From positions 1-64,000 of the forward strand of contig WFOS01000073.1 of NCBI GenBank assembly GCA_015487975.1: DNA of 64,000 bases, given 5' to 3'. This stretch comes from Ardenticatena sp. (GTDB lineage: Bacteria > Chloroflexota > Anaerolineae > Ardenticatenales > Ardenticatenaceae). The position numbers and the translations under genes were made by a program. The notes beneath the pieces are model-generated. The model was not told the origin of the DNA and made no database searches. It saw only the letters and a list, made by a program, of their open reading frames with translations. Shown here one piece after another: positions 9,143 to 18,170 of this stretch. Each line of letters opens with the position of its first letter. Position 1 is the stretch's first letter.

Positions 9143-10357
9143 ATGAAACCGCGTCGTCCAAACATTGTCATCAAAACCTTGCCTGTGCTCTGGGTGGATA
9201 CCCCCAAAGCCTTGGTCAACCTTGAGCAGCAACTCGAAGGGATATCCCGTATCGCCCTCGATACCGAATTCGTTCGCGACCGGCAGTATCGCCCGCAGCT
9301 TGAAATCATTCAGATTGCGACGGACGACGTGTTGGCGGTACTCGACTATCGGGCCTTGCAATCGTTGGGGCTCCTGGCGGATCTCCTGCTGGATGACCGC
9401 GTGCTCAAAGTGATGCATGCGGCGCGGCAAGATTTGGAAATTTTCTACGACTTGTTGCAGCGTGTGCCGCGCCCGCTGGCCGACACACAGGTTGCTGCCT
9501 CGGTGATCGGGATTGGTGCGCAGGTTGGTTATGCCAACCTGGTGCGGCAGGTGCTGGGTATCGAACTGCGAAAAGCCCAAACATTGACCAACTGGTCGCG
9601 TCGCCCCCTTTCACAACATCAAGTCAAGTACGCGCTAGATGATGTGCGCTACCTTTTGCCATTGTGGGATGAGTTGGAACGCCGCCTTGAGGCGATGCAG
9701 CGCACAGCCTGGTTCTGGGAAGAGATGGAGCGTATCAACGAACCGCACCACTTTGCTCCGCAGGCGCCTGATGATGTGTGGCGTTCTTTCAAAGGAGCAT
9801 CGCGTCTTCGGCATGCCCAGCAAGTCGCCTTGCGTGAATTGGCAGCCGTGCGCGAACGCATTGCTCGCGAACACGATATGGCGTTGCCCTTCGTGATGCG
9901 TGATCAGACGCTGCTCTACCTGGCGCGGCGCCGTCCAACGTCTCTGCAAGAATTGGCAGACGTGCACGATATTCCCGACTGGGTGATTGAGCAGTATGGC
10001 GAAGAATTGCTTGAGGCGTTGGCAGCGGCAACCGAGAACGGGAAAATCGCCACTCGCCAGCATCGCCGCCGTGCCCTGACCGAATCCGAACATGAATTTG
10101 TGGGGGTATTGCTGGCGTGGGTGCAGGTGCGAGCCCGCGAAGTCAGCGTTGCGCCTGAAACGCTGGCAACCCGTGCCGACCTTGAGTTGCTTGTGGCAAC
10201 ACCGCCTGATGAACGTGCTGCTTTGCCGCTGTTGCAAGGGTGGCGGCGCGAGGTCATCGGCGAGACGTTGCTTGCCCTACTCGAAGGTCGCGCTGCACTG
10301 AAGTGGAACCCCGTAGATGGCCGCCTTGAATGTATCGACCTACTCGACGACGCATGA
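9143..10357 (+). CDS. Ribonuclease D-like 3'-5' exonuclease with HRDC
   Basis: IALDTEFVRDRQYRPQLEIIQIA; LVRQVLGIELRKAQTLTNWSRRPLSQHQVKYALDDVRYLLPL. Confidence 0.9.
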   Translation: MKPRRPNIVIKTLPVLWVDTPKALVNLEQQLEGISRIALDTEFVRDRQYRPQLEIIQIATDDVLAVLDYRALQSLGLLADLLLDDRVLKVMHAARQDLEIFYDLLQRVPRPLADTQVAASVIGIGAQVGYANLVRQVLGIELRKAQTLTNWSRRPLSQHQVKYALDDVRYLLPLWDELERRLEAMQRTAWFWEEMERINEPHHFAPQAPDDVWRSFKGASRLRHAQQVALRELAAVRERIAREHDMALPFVMRDQTLLYLARRRPTSLQELADVHDIPDWVIEQYGEELLEALAAATENGKIATRQHRRRALTESEHEFVGVLLAWVQVRAREVSVAPETLATRADLELLVATPPDERAALPLLQGWRREVIGETLLALLEGRAALKWNPVDGRLECIDLLDDA

Positions 10358-12684
10358 ACATGTTGCCAATGGGAAAACGCCGTCCTCTTCCTGAGTATCT
10401 TGCTTGGTTGATCACCCTCGTTGGTGTGCTCTTCTTTGTGGCGTTGACGGTACAGCGCCATAATGCCTTTCTCACCACTGCATTCGATTTGGGAAACTAC
10501 GACCAGGCTGTCTGGAATACAGCGCATGGGCACCCTTTGCGTCTGACCAACATTCCAGGTGTGACGATTCGGCTCGCACACCACGTTGAGCCCATTCTCT
10601 TTTTGATTGCTCCGCTCTATTGGATTTGGAGCGACCCCCGCATGTTGCTCATTGTGCAGGCCACGGTGGTAATGGCCGGTGCGTTACCTGCCTATTGGCT
10701 GGCACGTCGCCGCTTAGGCGATGCATGGGCGGCGCTTTTCTTCCCGCTGGCGTGGGTGCTCTATCCGCCGTTGGAAGGTGTGGTGCTCTTTGACTTTCAC
10801 GCGGTCGCACTGGCATCCAGCCTGCTGCTGTTTGCCTTCAACTGGCTGGATGAAGGCCGCACGCGCCCCTTTGCTGTGGCTGCGCTGCTGGCAGCCATGA
10901 CCAAAGAAGAAATCGGGTTTCTGGTCGCATTCATGGGGATGTATGCATTCGTCGTGCAGCGTCGCCGGCGGCTAGGCATTCTGACGATGCTGGCAGGTGC
11001 GGGATGGTCACTGTTTGCGATTGAAGTCATCATCGCCACGTTCAGCCCCAAAGGTGAACACGTCTTTCTTTCATATTACGCAGGTATTGGTGACGATTTT
11101 TTGGGATTGGTGAAAACGGCCCTCTTGGCCCCTCACCGCATCATCTTGCGGGCACTTGAAGGTGGTGCGATTGGCTACCTGGCAACGATGATGGCACCGT
11201 TGGGCTTTCTGGCCTTGTTGGCTCCCGATGTTCTCCTGATTGCTGCGCCTTCGTTTGCTGTCAATCTGCTAAGCTCGTCCGAACCGATGCGCACGCCTGT
11301 GGGCTTTCACTACCCTGCGCCGATTACCCCCTTTGTGTTTGCGGCCAGCATCGCGGGATTGGCTCGCCTTGCCACCTGGGCGCGGTCGCGTGGGTGGTCG
11401 TCGCAGGCCATTGTGCGTGGTGGGGTGATGCTCGCATTGCCTGGCCTGCTCTGGATGCACTGGCAGGATGGCGCGACGCCCCTGGCACGCTGGTTCGAGT
11501 GGCCGCAGGTGACGGAGCACCACCGCATTGGCGAGCGTATCATTGCCCGCATTCCCCCCGATGCTGCTGTGTCGGCACAATGGAGACTCAACCCTCATGT
11601 CAGCCAGCGCGAGCGTGTCTATCAATTCCCAGACGTGCGCGATGCCGAGTATGTCCTCATCGACGTGACCATTCCCTTGCTTGTACAGCATCCGAACGAT
11701 TTGTACCGCACTGTGCAAGAGATGCTGGCGGATGAATGGGGGATCGACACTGCTGTGGATGGTTGGTTGCTCTTGCGCCGCGGCGCGCCCCGCAAAACAT
11801 TCCCCGACGAATTTTACACCTTTGCCCGCACGACGCCCGAGGAAGCCGCGGTGCGTGTGGATGTGCAATTTGGGGATGCCTTGCGATTGGTAGGCTACAC
11901 ATTGACCGAAGAACGCAAAGGCCAACGCCTGACCCTGTACTGGCAGCGAACCGGAGTGCTTTCGTCGAATACGCAACTCTGGCCTTTCTATTTCGACCTG
12001 CGCACTGGGGCTGTACTGGAAGATACGTCGTTGCGCCCGCTCGTGGAAACGATTTGGTACCCGCCAGACCAGTGGCGCGAAGGGGAAATTGTGCGCACGC
12101 GCATGTTGCCCTGGCCTGTGCCAGAACCGTTTGGCGTAGCTGTACTCGTTCGCCAGGATGGCGAGGTGCTTCCGCCGACTATTTTCGATGGGGACGTTGC
12201 CTACCGCCCCGATGGGGCTGTTTTGTTGACACGACGCCCGCCGATGCCGTTGCGCGATGCTGATGTGAGATTGCCGCATCGATTTGAAACGACACCTCTG
12301 CCCGTTGAGTTGGTACGTGTGCAGGTGCCTGCAGCCCAGCAGGTGGTCGGTGGGCAGCCCTACACTGTGACATTGACATGGCAGGCGCATGGTGCAACCG
12401 ATGTGCCCCTGACAGTGTTCACACAGGTGTTGAACGAGGCGGGGCAATTGGTGGCACAGCACGACAGCCCGCCAGCAGATGGCATTCGTCCAACTACGGA
12501 TTGGCGGCCTGGCGAACGCATTCAGGACCGCCACGTCATTCCCTTGCCTGCCGACCTACCACCGGGACGGTATCGTCTCATTACAGGTATGTACGACCCG
12601 CAAACGGGGCAGCGAGTGCCCGCAGGAACGCCCGACAATGCCGTCGAACTGCACATTTTCGAGGGAAAGCGAGGCAAAAAATAG
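10354..12684 (+). CDS. DUF2079 family multi-pass membrane protein with C-terminal beta-domain
   Basis: FDLGNYDQAVWNTAHGHP...LAHHVEPILFLIAPLY typical DUF2079; TM segments; C-terminal LTLYWQ domain. Confidence 0.82.
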   Translation: MNMLPMGKRRPLPEYLAWLITLVGVLFFVALTVQRHNAFLTTAFDLGNYDQAVWNTAHGHPLRLTNIPGVTIRLAHHVEPILFLIAPLYWIWSDPRMLLIVQATVVMAGALPAYWLARRRLGDAWAALFFPLAWVLYPPLEGVVLFDFHAVALASSLLLFAFNWLDEGRTRPFAVAALLAAMTKEEIGFLVAFMGMYAFVVQRRRRLGILTMLAGAGWSLFAIEVIIATFSPKGEHVFLSYYAGIGDDFLGLVKTALLAPHRIILRALEGGAIGYLATMMAPLGFLALLAPDVLLIAAPSFAVNLLSSSEPMRTPVGFHYPAPITPFVFAASIAGLARLATWARSRGWSSQAIVRGGVMLALPGLLWMHWQDGATPLARWFEWPQVTEHHRIGERIIARIPPDAAVSAQWRLNPHVSQRERVYQFPDVRDAEYVLIDVTIPLLVQHPNDLYRTVQEMLADEWGIDTAVDGWLLLRRGAPRKTFPDEFYTFARTTPEEAAVRVDVQFGDALRLVGYTLTEERKGQRLTLYWQRTGVLSSNTQLWPFYFDLRTGAVLEDTSLRPLVETIWYPPDQWREGEIVRTRMLPWPVPEPFGVAVLVRQDGEVLPPTIFDGDVAYRPDGAVLLTRRPPMPLRDADVRLPHRFETTPLPVELVRVQVPAAQQVVGGQPYTVTLTWQAHGATDVPLTVFTQVLNEAGQLVAQHDSPPADGIRPTTDWRPGERIQDRHVIPLPADLPPGRYRLITGMYDPQTGQRVPAGTPDNAVELHIFEGKRGKK

Positions 12685-12834
12685 CGAAGTGGTCATGAAA
12701 CACCTGTTTTTGGGAGTGAATCGATAGGCTTCTTCTTTCTCTTATGCTATACTTCACACAGGTGTTGCATCGCCTGATGCAGACGGGACCTGCCAACATA
12801 ACGACTGCAAGCGAATTGTGACGACAGAGACAAC

Positions 12835-13554
12835 ATGGTAGGAACACTCATCAATGCTATAACGGTGCTTCTGGGCGGTACAATTGGCTTGCTTTTTGGC
12901 AACCGTCTGCCAGAAAAGACGCGCCACACGGTCATGCATGGCCTGGGACTGGCGACACTGGTTGTCGGTATGCAGATGGCCCTGACAACGCAGAATGTCC
13001 TCGTCGTCATCTTCAGCGTGTTGCTGGGCGGTGTTGTGGGCGAATGGTGGCAGATTGATGCACGTTTGGACGCCTTGGGAAGATGGTTTCAGCAGCGGCT
13101 TGTGCATCCCGACAAACAAGCGACCTCGCGTGTCAGCGAAGCGTTTGTCACAGCCAGTCTCGTTTTTTGTGTGGGCCCAATGACTGTGTTGGGGGCGCTG
13201 CAAGATGGGTTGACGGGAAATTTTGAGTTGTTGGCTATCAAGAGCCTGCTGGATGGGTTTGCCGCCATGGCGTTTGCGGCTGTGATGGGATGGGGCGTGT
13301 TGCTCAGCGTTTTCACTGTGCTCATCTATCAGGGTGGAATCGCGTTGAGTGCCATGCTTTTTGCACAGTCGCTGGCAGGTTCGTTGACAGCCGAAACGCC
13401 CGCACTTGTGGAATTGACCGCTACAGGTGGGGTGCTGATTGTAGGAATTGGTCTCGGCTTGCTAGACATCAAGCGTGTGCGTGTTGCCAACTTCCTTCCC
13501 GCTCTCCTCTTTGCTCCGCTGTTGGTTTGGCTGGTGCAACGCCTCGTATCATGA
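12835..13554 (+). CDS. DUF554 family membrane protein
   Basis: MVGTLINAITVLLGGTIGLLFGNRLPEKTRHTVMHGLGLATLVVGMQMAL. Confidence 0.9.
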   Translation: MVGTLINAITVLLGGTIGLLFGNRLPEKTRHTVMHGLGLATLVVGMQMALTTQNVLVVIFSVLLGGVVGEWWQIDARLDALGRWFQQRLVHPDKQATSRVSEAFVTASLVFCVGPMTVLGALQDGLTGNFELLAIKSLLDGFAAMAFAAVMGWGVLLSVFTVLIYQGGIALSAMLFAQSLAGSLTAETPALVELTATGGVLIVGIGLGLLDIKRVRVANFLPALLFAPLLVWLVQRLVS

Positions 13555-13605
13555 ACCCAACAATTGGGCGCTGAACAGGCGCACCAATGCGAGGAGTGAG
13601 ACATC

Positions 13606-14841
13606 ATGAGTTTACCAGTCGAGCAACGAGATGTTGCCTTGTTCGTGGATTTCGAGAACGTCTACATTTCGGTACGCGAAGTCTACGGCCAGAATCCCAA
13701 TTTTGAGTACATCATGGAAAAAGCCGCCGAGTATGGCCGCGTGATCATTGCGCGCGCATATGCCGATTGGTACCGCTATCAACGTGTTACCAATGCCTTG
13801 TATGCCAACGGCATCGAGCCTGTGTACGTTCCTACGTATTACTACGGCCAGGAGCCCCATAAAGCCACTGCCATCAAAAATAGCGTGGATATCCACATGG
13901 TCATCGATGCCATGCGGACGCTTTACACGCACGAAAATATCGATGTCTATGTGTTCGTAACGGGCGACCGCGATTTCATTCCACTGATTCATGCCATTCG
14001 CCAAAAGGGGAAGATGTGTGTGGTGATTGGTGTGGCGGATACGGCGAGCAGCCATCTGGCGCAAAGCGCCGACGAGTTTCTCTTCTATCATCAATTGTCT
14101 GATGATATTCGCCCCGCTCGTGAAAAAATGGACCCCTTCGAGGCAGTTCCCGAGGCAGTCAAACTGGCGCGCCAGCGCGGGAATGTACCGACATTTGCCA
14201 TCATCAAGTTGCTTCTGGTGGAGTTGCTTGGTGAATTCGACCACACGAAGCTGAAAGACCGCAATGGGCGCCCGTTCCAGAAGTTCAAGGATTTTATGCG
14301 TGAATGTGAGCGGCGCGGCTTGATTCGCATTGTGAGCAGTGGCACGGTAAACGAGGTCTTGTTGCCTGGCGAAGACCTTTCCATGGCGGCCTATGCTGGC
14401 GAGCAAAGCAACGGGAGGAAGGAAAAAAGCGATAGGGGGCGGCGGGGACGCACGGCCAAAACCAGTCCAACGCCATCGGCCGAGCCGGCATCGGGCGGTA
14501 GCATGGTGCAGGGCGATGTCAATCCGTTCGAGTTGCTGGTGCAGGCCGTTCACGAAGCGCGGAAGCGCAACAATCTCTGCACCATGGCCACGCTCAAAGT
14601 CTTGATGAAAGAGCTCTATCCGGGGTTCGATGAGCGCCGTTTCGTTGGCCCCGATGGGAAGCCGTTTAGCAAGTTCAAGGATTTGGTCGAGGCGGCGGAA
14701 GCACAGGGAATTGTGCAAACGCTGACAACTGGCACCGTGCACGAAGTCTTTTTGCCTGGTGAAGACCCTCTGGTGCTGAGCCGTTTTCGGCGAAAAGAGG
14801 AGAATGCAGAGAACGAATCGTCGGGAAATTCATCAGCATGA
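13606..14841 (+). CDS. NYN domain RNase with two tandem OST-HTH (LOTUS)-type domains
   Basis: ALFVDFENVYIS, VTGDRDFIPLIHAIRQKGK; two similar C-terminal modules ending SGTVNEVLLPGED / TGTVHEVFLPGED. Confidence 0.85.
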   Translation: MSLPVEQRDVALFVDFENVYISVREVYGQNPNFEYIMEKAAEYGRVIIARAYADWYRYQRVTNALYANGIEPVYVPTYYYGQEPHKATAIKNSVDIHMVIDAMRTLYTHENIDVYVFVTGDRDFIPLIHAIRQKGKMCVVIGVADTASSHLAQSADEFLFYHQLSDDIRPAREKMDPFEAVPEAVKLARQRGNVPTFAIIKLLLVELLGEFDHTKLKDRNGRPFQKFKDFMRECERRGLIRIVSSGTVNEVLLPGEDLSMAAYAGEQSNGRKEKSDRGRRGRTAKTSPTPSAEPASGGSMVQGDVNPFELLVQAVHEARKRNNLCTMATLKVLMKELYPGFDERRFVGPDGKPFSKFKDLVEAAEAQGIVQTLTTGTVHEVFLPGEDPLVLSRFRRKEENAENESSGNSSA

Positions 14842-14846
14842 GGTGC

Positions 14847-14876
14847 AAAAGGGGAATGCAAGGCGCATTCCCCTTT
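14847..14876. terminator. Bidirectional terminator between convergent genes
   Basis: AAAAGGGGAATGC-aagg-GCATTCCCCTTTT. Confidence 0.8.
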
Positions 14877-15000
14877 TGAAGTTTGGCCTTGCACTCTCGC
14901 AAGCAGAAGAAGCCATCGCTTGTTCCGATGTTGATTTCGCACTCGGCTCGTTTGGCGATTACGCTTGCGGCGAACCCTCCGGGTCCGCTAATGGTTCCGC

Positions 15001-16422
15001 TCAGCAATACCAGGCTTCGGTCAAGCCCGGCACGACAGGGAAGCGTTGGTGCGTTTCGGGGTCGTCTTCTTCCAAAGGCCGACCGGCGATTTCGTACGCC
15101 GTGGCACGAATGCGATCGAACGTCGTATCGGGTGGTTCCCCACGCTGCGCAGCATCTGCCACAATTGTCGCGACCCGCTCTGCGAGGCGATCCATGCGTG
15201 GATCAGGATGCGTCCAGCGGTAGGTGAAGGCTTCGGCGTCCAGATCGCCAAGCCACATCGGTGCGTCAGGCGCATCGACGAGTGGTGAACCGGGGGGAAT
15301 GAGCAAGCGTATGCTGAGCTGCACGGGGTCGACGTGCGGTACAAGCCCGCGCGTATGGATGAATTCGACCAATTCGAGGTAGTCATCCAGTGAAGCCCAT
15401 GGGGTAAACGGTAAGAAGGATGGGCGCAAAGGAATGCCGACTTCTTCCATCAAGTCGAAAACGGCGATGGCATCGTCACGCGTATGCCCCTTTTGCAAGC
15501 GTTGCAAGACGGTGTCGCTCAACGATTCGACCGCAGAAACGATGAACGCACACCCCGACGCTTTCAATTCGGGTAACAAGTTGGCATGTTTCAACAAATG
15601 CTCGACCTTGATCGTGGCATCGAAAGTTACATTTGGAAAAGCCGCATGCAATGCTCGTACCACACGTAGCGCATGCGTCGGGCCATTGAAGAAGTCGGGG
15701 TCGCCGAAGGTGATATGCTGCGCACCAGCCGCCACCTGTTGCTCGACATCCGCCAACACGACATCGAGCGGAATGGCGAAGAAGCGCCCCCCATACACCG
15801 GCGTAATCGGACAATGCGTACACGTATGCTTACAGCCACGGGTGGTTTCCGTGTAGCCTGCCGGCACTAGGCGGTCGCCAATGCGCAAATGCGCGTAGCG
15901 GGTCAAAGGAGGCAACAGATCGCGTTCGGGAACACGGAAGCGTTGGCGCATCAGGTGTGCATGAGGGTCTGTGCAGACACCTTTGGGAAGCGGTTCTCCG
16001 GCTTCTAGTGCCTGCACAAGTGCCACGAGCGGGGCTTCGTATTCACCGCCAATGACGCTATCCGCACAGGTGTGGAGCAGATAGTCAGCGTTCAGAAGCG
16101 CGTAATGCCCGAAAAAGCAGATGTGGGCCTGCGGATTGCGCTTTCGTATTCGCCGTGCCAGCGCGACGCCAAGCCGCATGGCGGTGTGCATGGGAACGGA
16201 AATGGCGACGAAAAGCGCCTTTTCGATAGCGGCATCGGGAAGGGACTCGACGGCTGTATCCACGGCATGGGGGGCGTATCCGGCTGCCCGCAGCCATGCC
16301 AATGGAGACGCCAACGCAAAGGGCTGATGCCCCAGTTCATAACAAGAAAGGAGTAACAAAGCGCCCGGCGCGCGCCAATCAGGGTGCGACCGGGCATAGA
16401 GATGTGCCTGTGGTGTCGACAT
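15001..16422 (-). CDS. B12-binding/radical SAM protein
   Basis: ETTRGCKHTCTHCPITPVYGG (CxxxCxxC), GDPDFFNG, N-terminal B12-binding-like region. Confidence 0.88.
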   Translation of the reverse strand: MSTPQAHLYARSHPDWRAPGALLLLSCYELGHQPFALASPLAWLRAAGYAPHAVDTAVESLPDAAIEKALFVAISVPMHTAMRLGVALARRIRKRNPQAHICFFGHYALLNADYLLHTCADSVIGGEYEAPLVALVQALEAGEPLPKGVCTDPHAHLMRQRFRVPERDLLPPLTRYAHLRIGDRLVPAGYTETTRGCKHTCTHCPITPVYGGRFFAIPLDVVLADVEQQVAAGAQHITFGDPDFFNGPTHALRVVRALHAAFPNVTFDATIKVEHLLKHANLLPELKASGCAFIVSAVESLSDTVLQRLQKGHTRDDAIAVFDLMEEVGIPLRPSFLPFTPWASLDDYLELVEFIHTRGLVPHVDPVQLSIRLLIPPGSPLVDAPDAPMWLGDLDAEAFTYRWTHPDPRMDRLAERVATIVADAAQRGEPPDTTFDRIRATAYEIAGRPLEEDDPETHQRFPVVPGLTEAWYC

Positions 16423-16424
16423 GG

Positions 16425-16865
16425 CTACTTCTTGCGAGGCGCGGCCCCCTTCATGGGTGGCGCCGCCGTGCCGCGTTGGTCTTCGGGAATCCACTCTTCG
16501 GGCATGATTTGTACATCATGGAAGAGGAAGTATTCCATCTGCTCGCGCAAGAATTCCCGCGCCATAGGGTCGCCAAGATTGAGCCCATAATGATTGATGA
16601 GAATGGTCTGGTGCTCACGCCACATGTCGAATGCCGCTTGTGAGATTTGCTCGAAAATGCGCTGCCCCAATTCGCCGGGGAAGGGTGGACGTGCAAGCCC
16701 CGGAAGTTCTCGGCGCAACTTGGCGCAAAAGACGATGCGGCGCCCTTGCTCATCGATACGCACGAAACCAGGCTCGCGCTCTTCGGCGGGTTGAGCGCTA
16801 CGCTCGGGTTGCGGTTGTTCCTGTCCCGCTTCATCATGGTTGAAGGATTCTTCATGTGATGGCAT
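16425..16865 (-). CDS. YggX-like Fe(2+)-trafficking/oxidative damage protection protein
   Basis: RIVFCAKLRRELPGL..PFPGELGQRIFEQISQAAFDMWREHQTILINHYGLNLGDPMAREFLREQMEYFLF matches YggX pattern. Confidence 0.82.
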   Translation of the reverse strand: MPSHEESFNHDEAGQEQPQPERSAQPAEEREPGFVRIDEQGRRIVFCAKLRRELPGLARPPFPGELGQRIFEQISQAAFDMWREHQTILINHYGLNLGDPMAREFLREQMEYFLFHDVQIMPEEWIPEDQRGTAAPPMKGAAPRKK

Positions 16866-16900
16866 AGTGCATCCTCGCTTTGTGAACGGGTTTTGGGTGT

Positions 16901-17875
16901 TTGGACATTATAGGGGGGAACCAGTTGGCAACAAAATTCGGCCCATACGCGCCACGCATCGTTTTCTTGGGCATGCGCACCATGTTTTCGTACACCGTCC
17001 TTCGAACGCTCCTCGACGAAGGAGCCCATATCGTCGGTGTCTTCGTGGGGCAGGCGATATCGAACACGCCCCCTGTCATTCCGCTCCACCCCAACCGCTT
17101 CGATGCCGATGTACCCATATCCATCGACCTGCATCCCCCTTCGATCGTCACATTGGCATGGGAAGCGAATATCCCCGTCTGGCAGGTTCACCGCAGCGAA
17201 AGCTCTGTCTTTGCGGAATACATTGCTGCGTTGCAAGCCGATGTACTCTGCGTGGCCTGCTTCGACCAACATCTTCCTAGCGCTATCTGTGCCTTGCCGC
17301 GCCTTGCCGCGGTGAATGTCCATCCTTCTCTGCTGCCACGTCATCGGGGGCCTGCTCCCATCTTTTGGACGTTTCGATCGAACGAACGCATCACGGGGGT
17401 CAGCATCCACTTGTTGACGCCGCAGCTGGATGCTGGGCCTCTGATTGCCCAACAGGCAATCACCATTCTCGAAGGACAACGAGCGTCTTTCGTCGAACGT
17501 ACATGCGCTCGGGTTGGCGGCATATTGCTCGCTCGGCTCCTGCGTGATCCGCGCCGCCTCGAGCCATGCCCCCAAGACGAGACATGGGCAACCTACGAAC
17601 CCTGGCCTTGCGAAACGGATTTTCATATTTCACCCACTTGGTCGGTAGCGCATGCCTATTTTTTCATGCGTGGCGTCGCCGACTGGGGCATGCCATTTAC
17701 AATCGAAACCCCCAATGGGGTCTACCATGCACGTGATGCACTGGGATATCAGCATACGCCTACATCCTCCTCGACCACCGTTCTGGACGAGACGATGTTG
17801 GCGATCTCCTTTCCCGACGGTCTGCTCTTCGTCGAAGATTCTTCACCAATGGAGAAAAGTCCTGCAAGTACGTAG
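16901..17875 (+). CDS. Formyltransferase family (methionyl-tRNA formyltransferase-like)
   Basis: VNVHPSLLPRHRGPAPIFWTFRSNERITGVSIHLLTPQLDAGPLIAQ. Confidence 0.82.
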   Translation: MDIIGGNQLATKFGPYAPRIVFLGMRTMFSYTVLRTLLDEGAHIVGVFVGQAISNTPPVIPLHPNRFDADVPISIDLHPPSIVTLAWEANIPVWQVHRSESSVFAEYIAALQADVLCVACFDQHLPSAICALPRLAAVNVHPSLLPRHRGPAPIFWTFRSNERITGVSIHLLTPQLDAGPLIAQQAITILEGQRASFVERTCARVGGILLARLLRDPRRLEPCPQDETWATYEPWPCETDFHISPTWSVAHAYFFMRGVADWGMPFTIETPNGVYHARDALGYQHTPTSSSTTVLDETMLAISFPDGLLFVEDSSPMEKSPAST

Positions 17876-17889
17876 TACCGCAGTACCAT

Positions 17890-17917
17890 TTGGATCCTTT
17901 CAAAAAATCACTATACT
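17890..17917 (+). promoter_or_regulatory. Promoter upstream of c-di-GMP riboswitch
   Basis: TTGGAT - 16 nt - TATACT. Confidence 0.6.
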
Positions 17918-17933
17918 ACAAGCGCTATTGTTG

Positions 17934-18025
17934 TTCCCCGAGAAAGGCAAATCCGCCGAAAGGTGGAGGCGCAAAGCCTTGGGCCTACGGTGTAGTGATG
18001 CACTATGGCTGCCGGGCTGCCGAAG
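17934..18025 (+). ncRNA. Cyclic di-GMP-I (GEMM-I) riboswitch aptamer
   Basis: AAAGGCAAAtCCGCCGAAAGGTGGaGGCGCAAAGCCTtGGGCCTACGG...ATGGCTGCCGGGCTGCCG matches the GEMM-I core incl. GAAA tetraloop. Confidence 0.9.
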
Positions 18026-18170
18026 GGAGCGGAAGGATGGATCGCCGTACCAACGGGACATACAAAGCGATTGCTGCGGAAGTTCCCGCTCATACGCGCT
18101 TCTGTCCGTTTCCCCCTGTCATTGTCGTTTCACCCCCTGATCGTTCGAACAACTACATAGGAGGTCTTCG

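Noticed and set aside
11269-12534. 421-aa minus-strand ORF
   Set aside because: Shadow ORF opposite DUF2079 protein; His/Arg/Gln-rich composition typical of antisense reading frames
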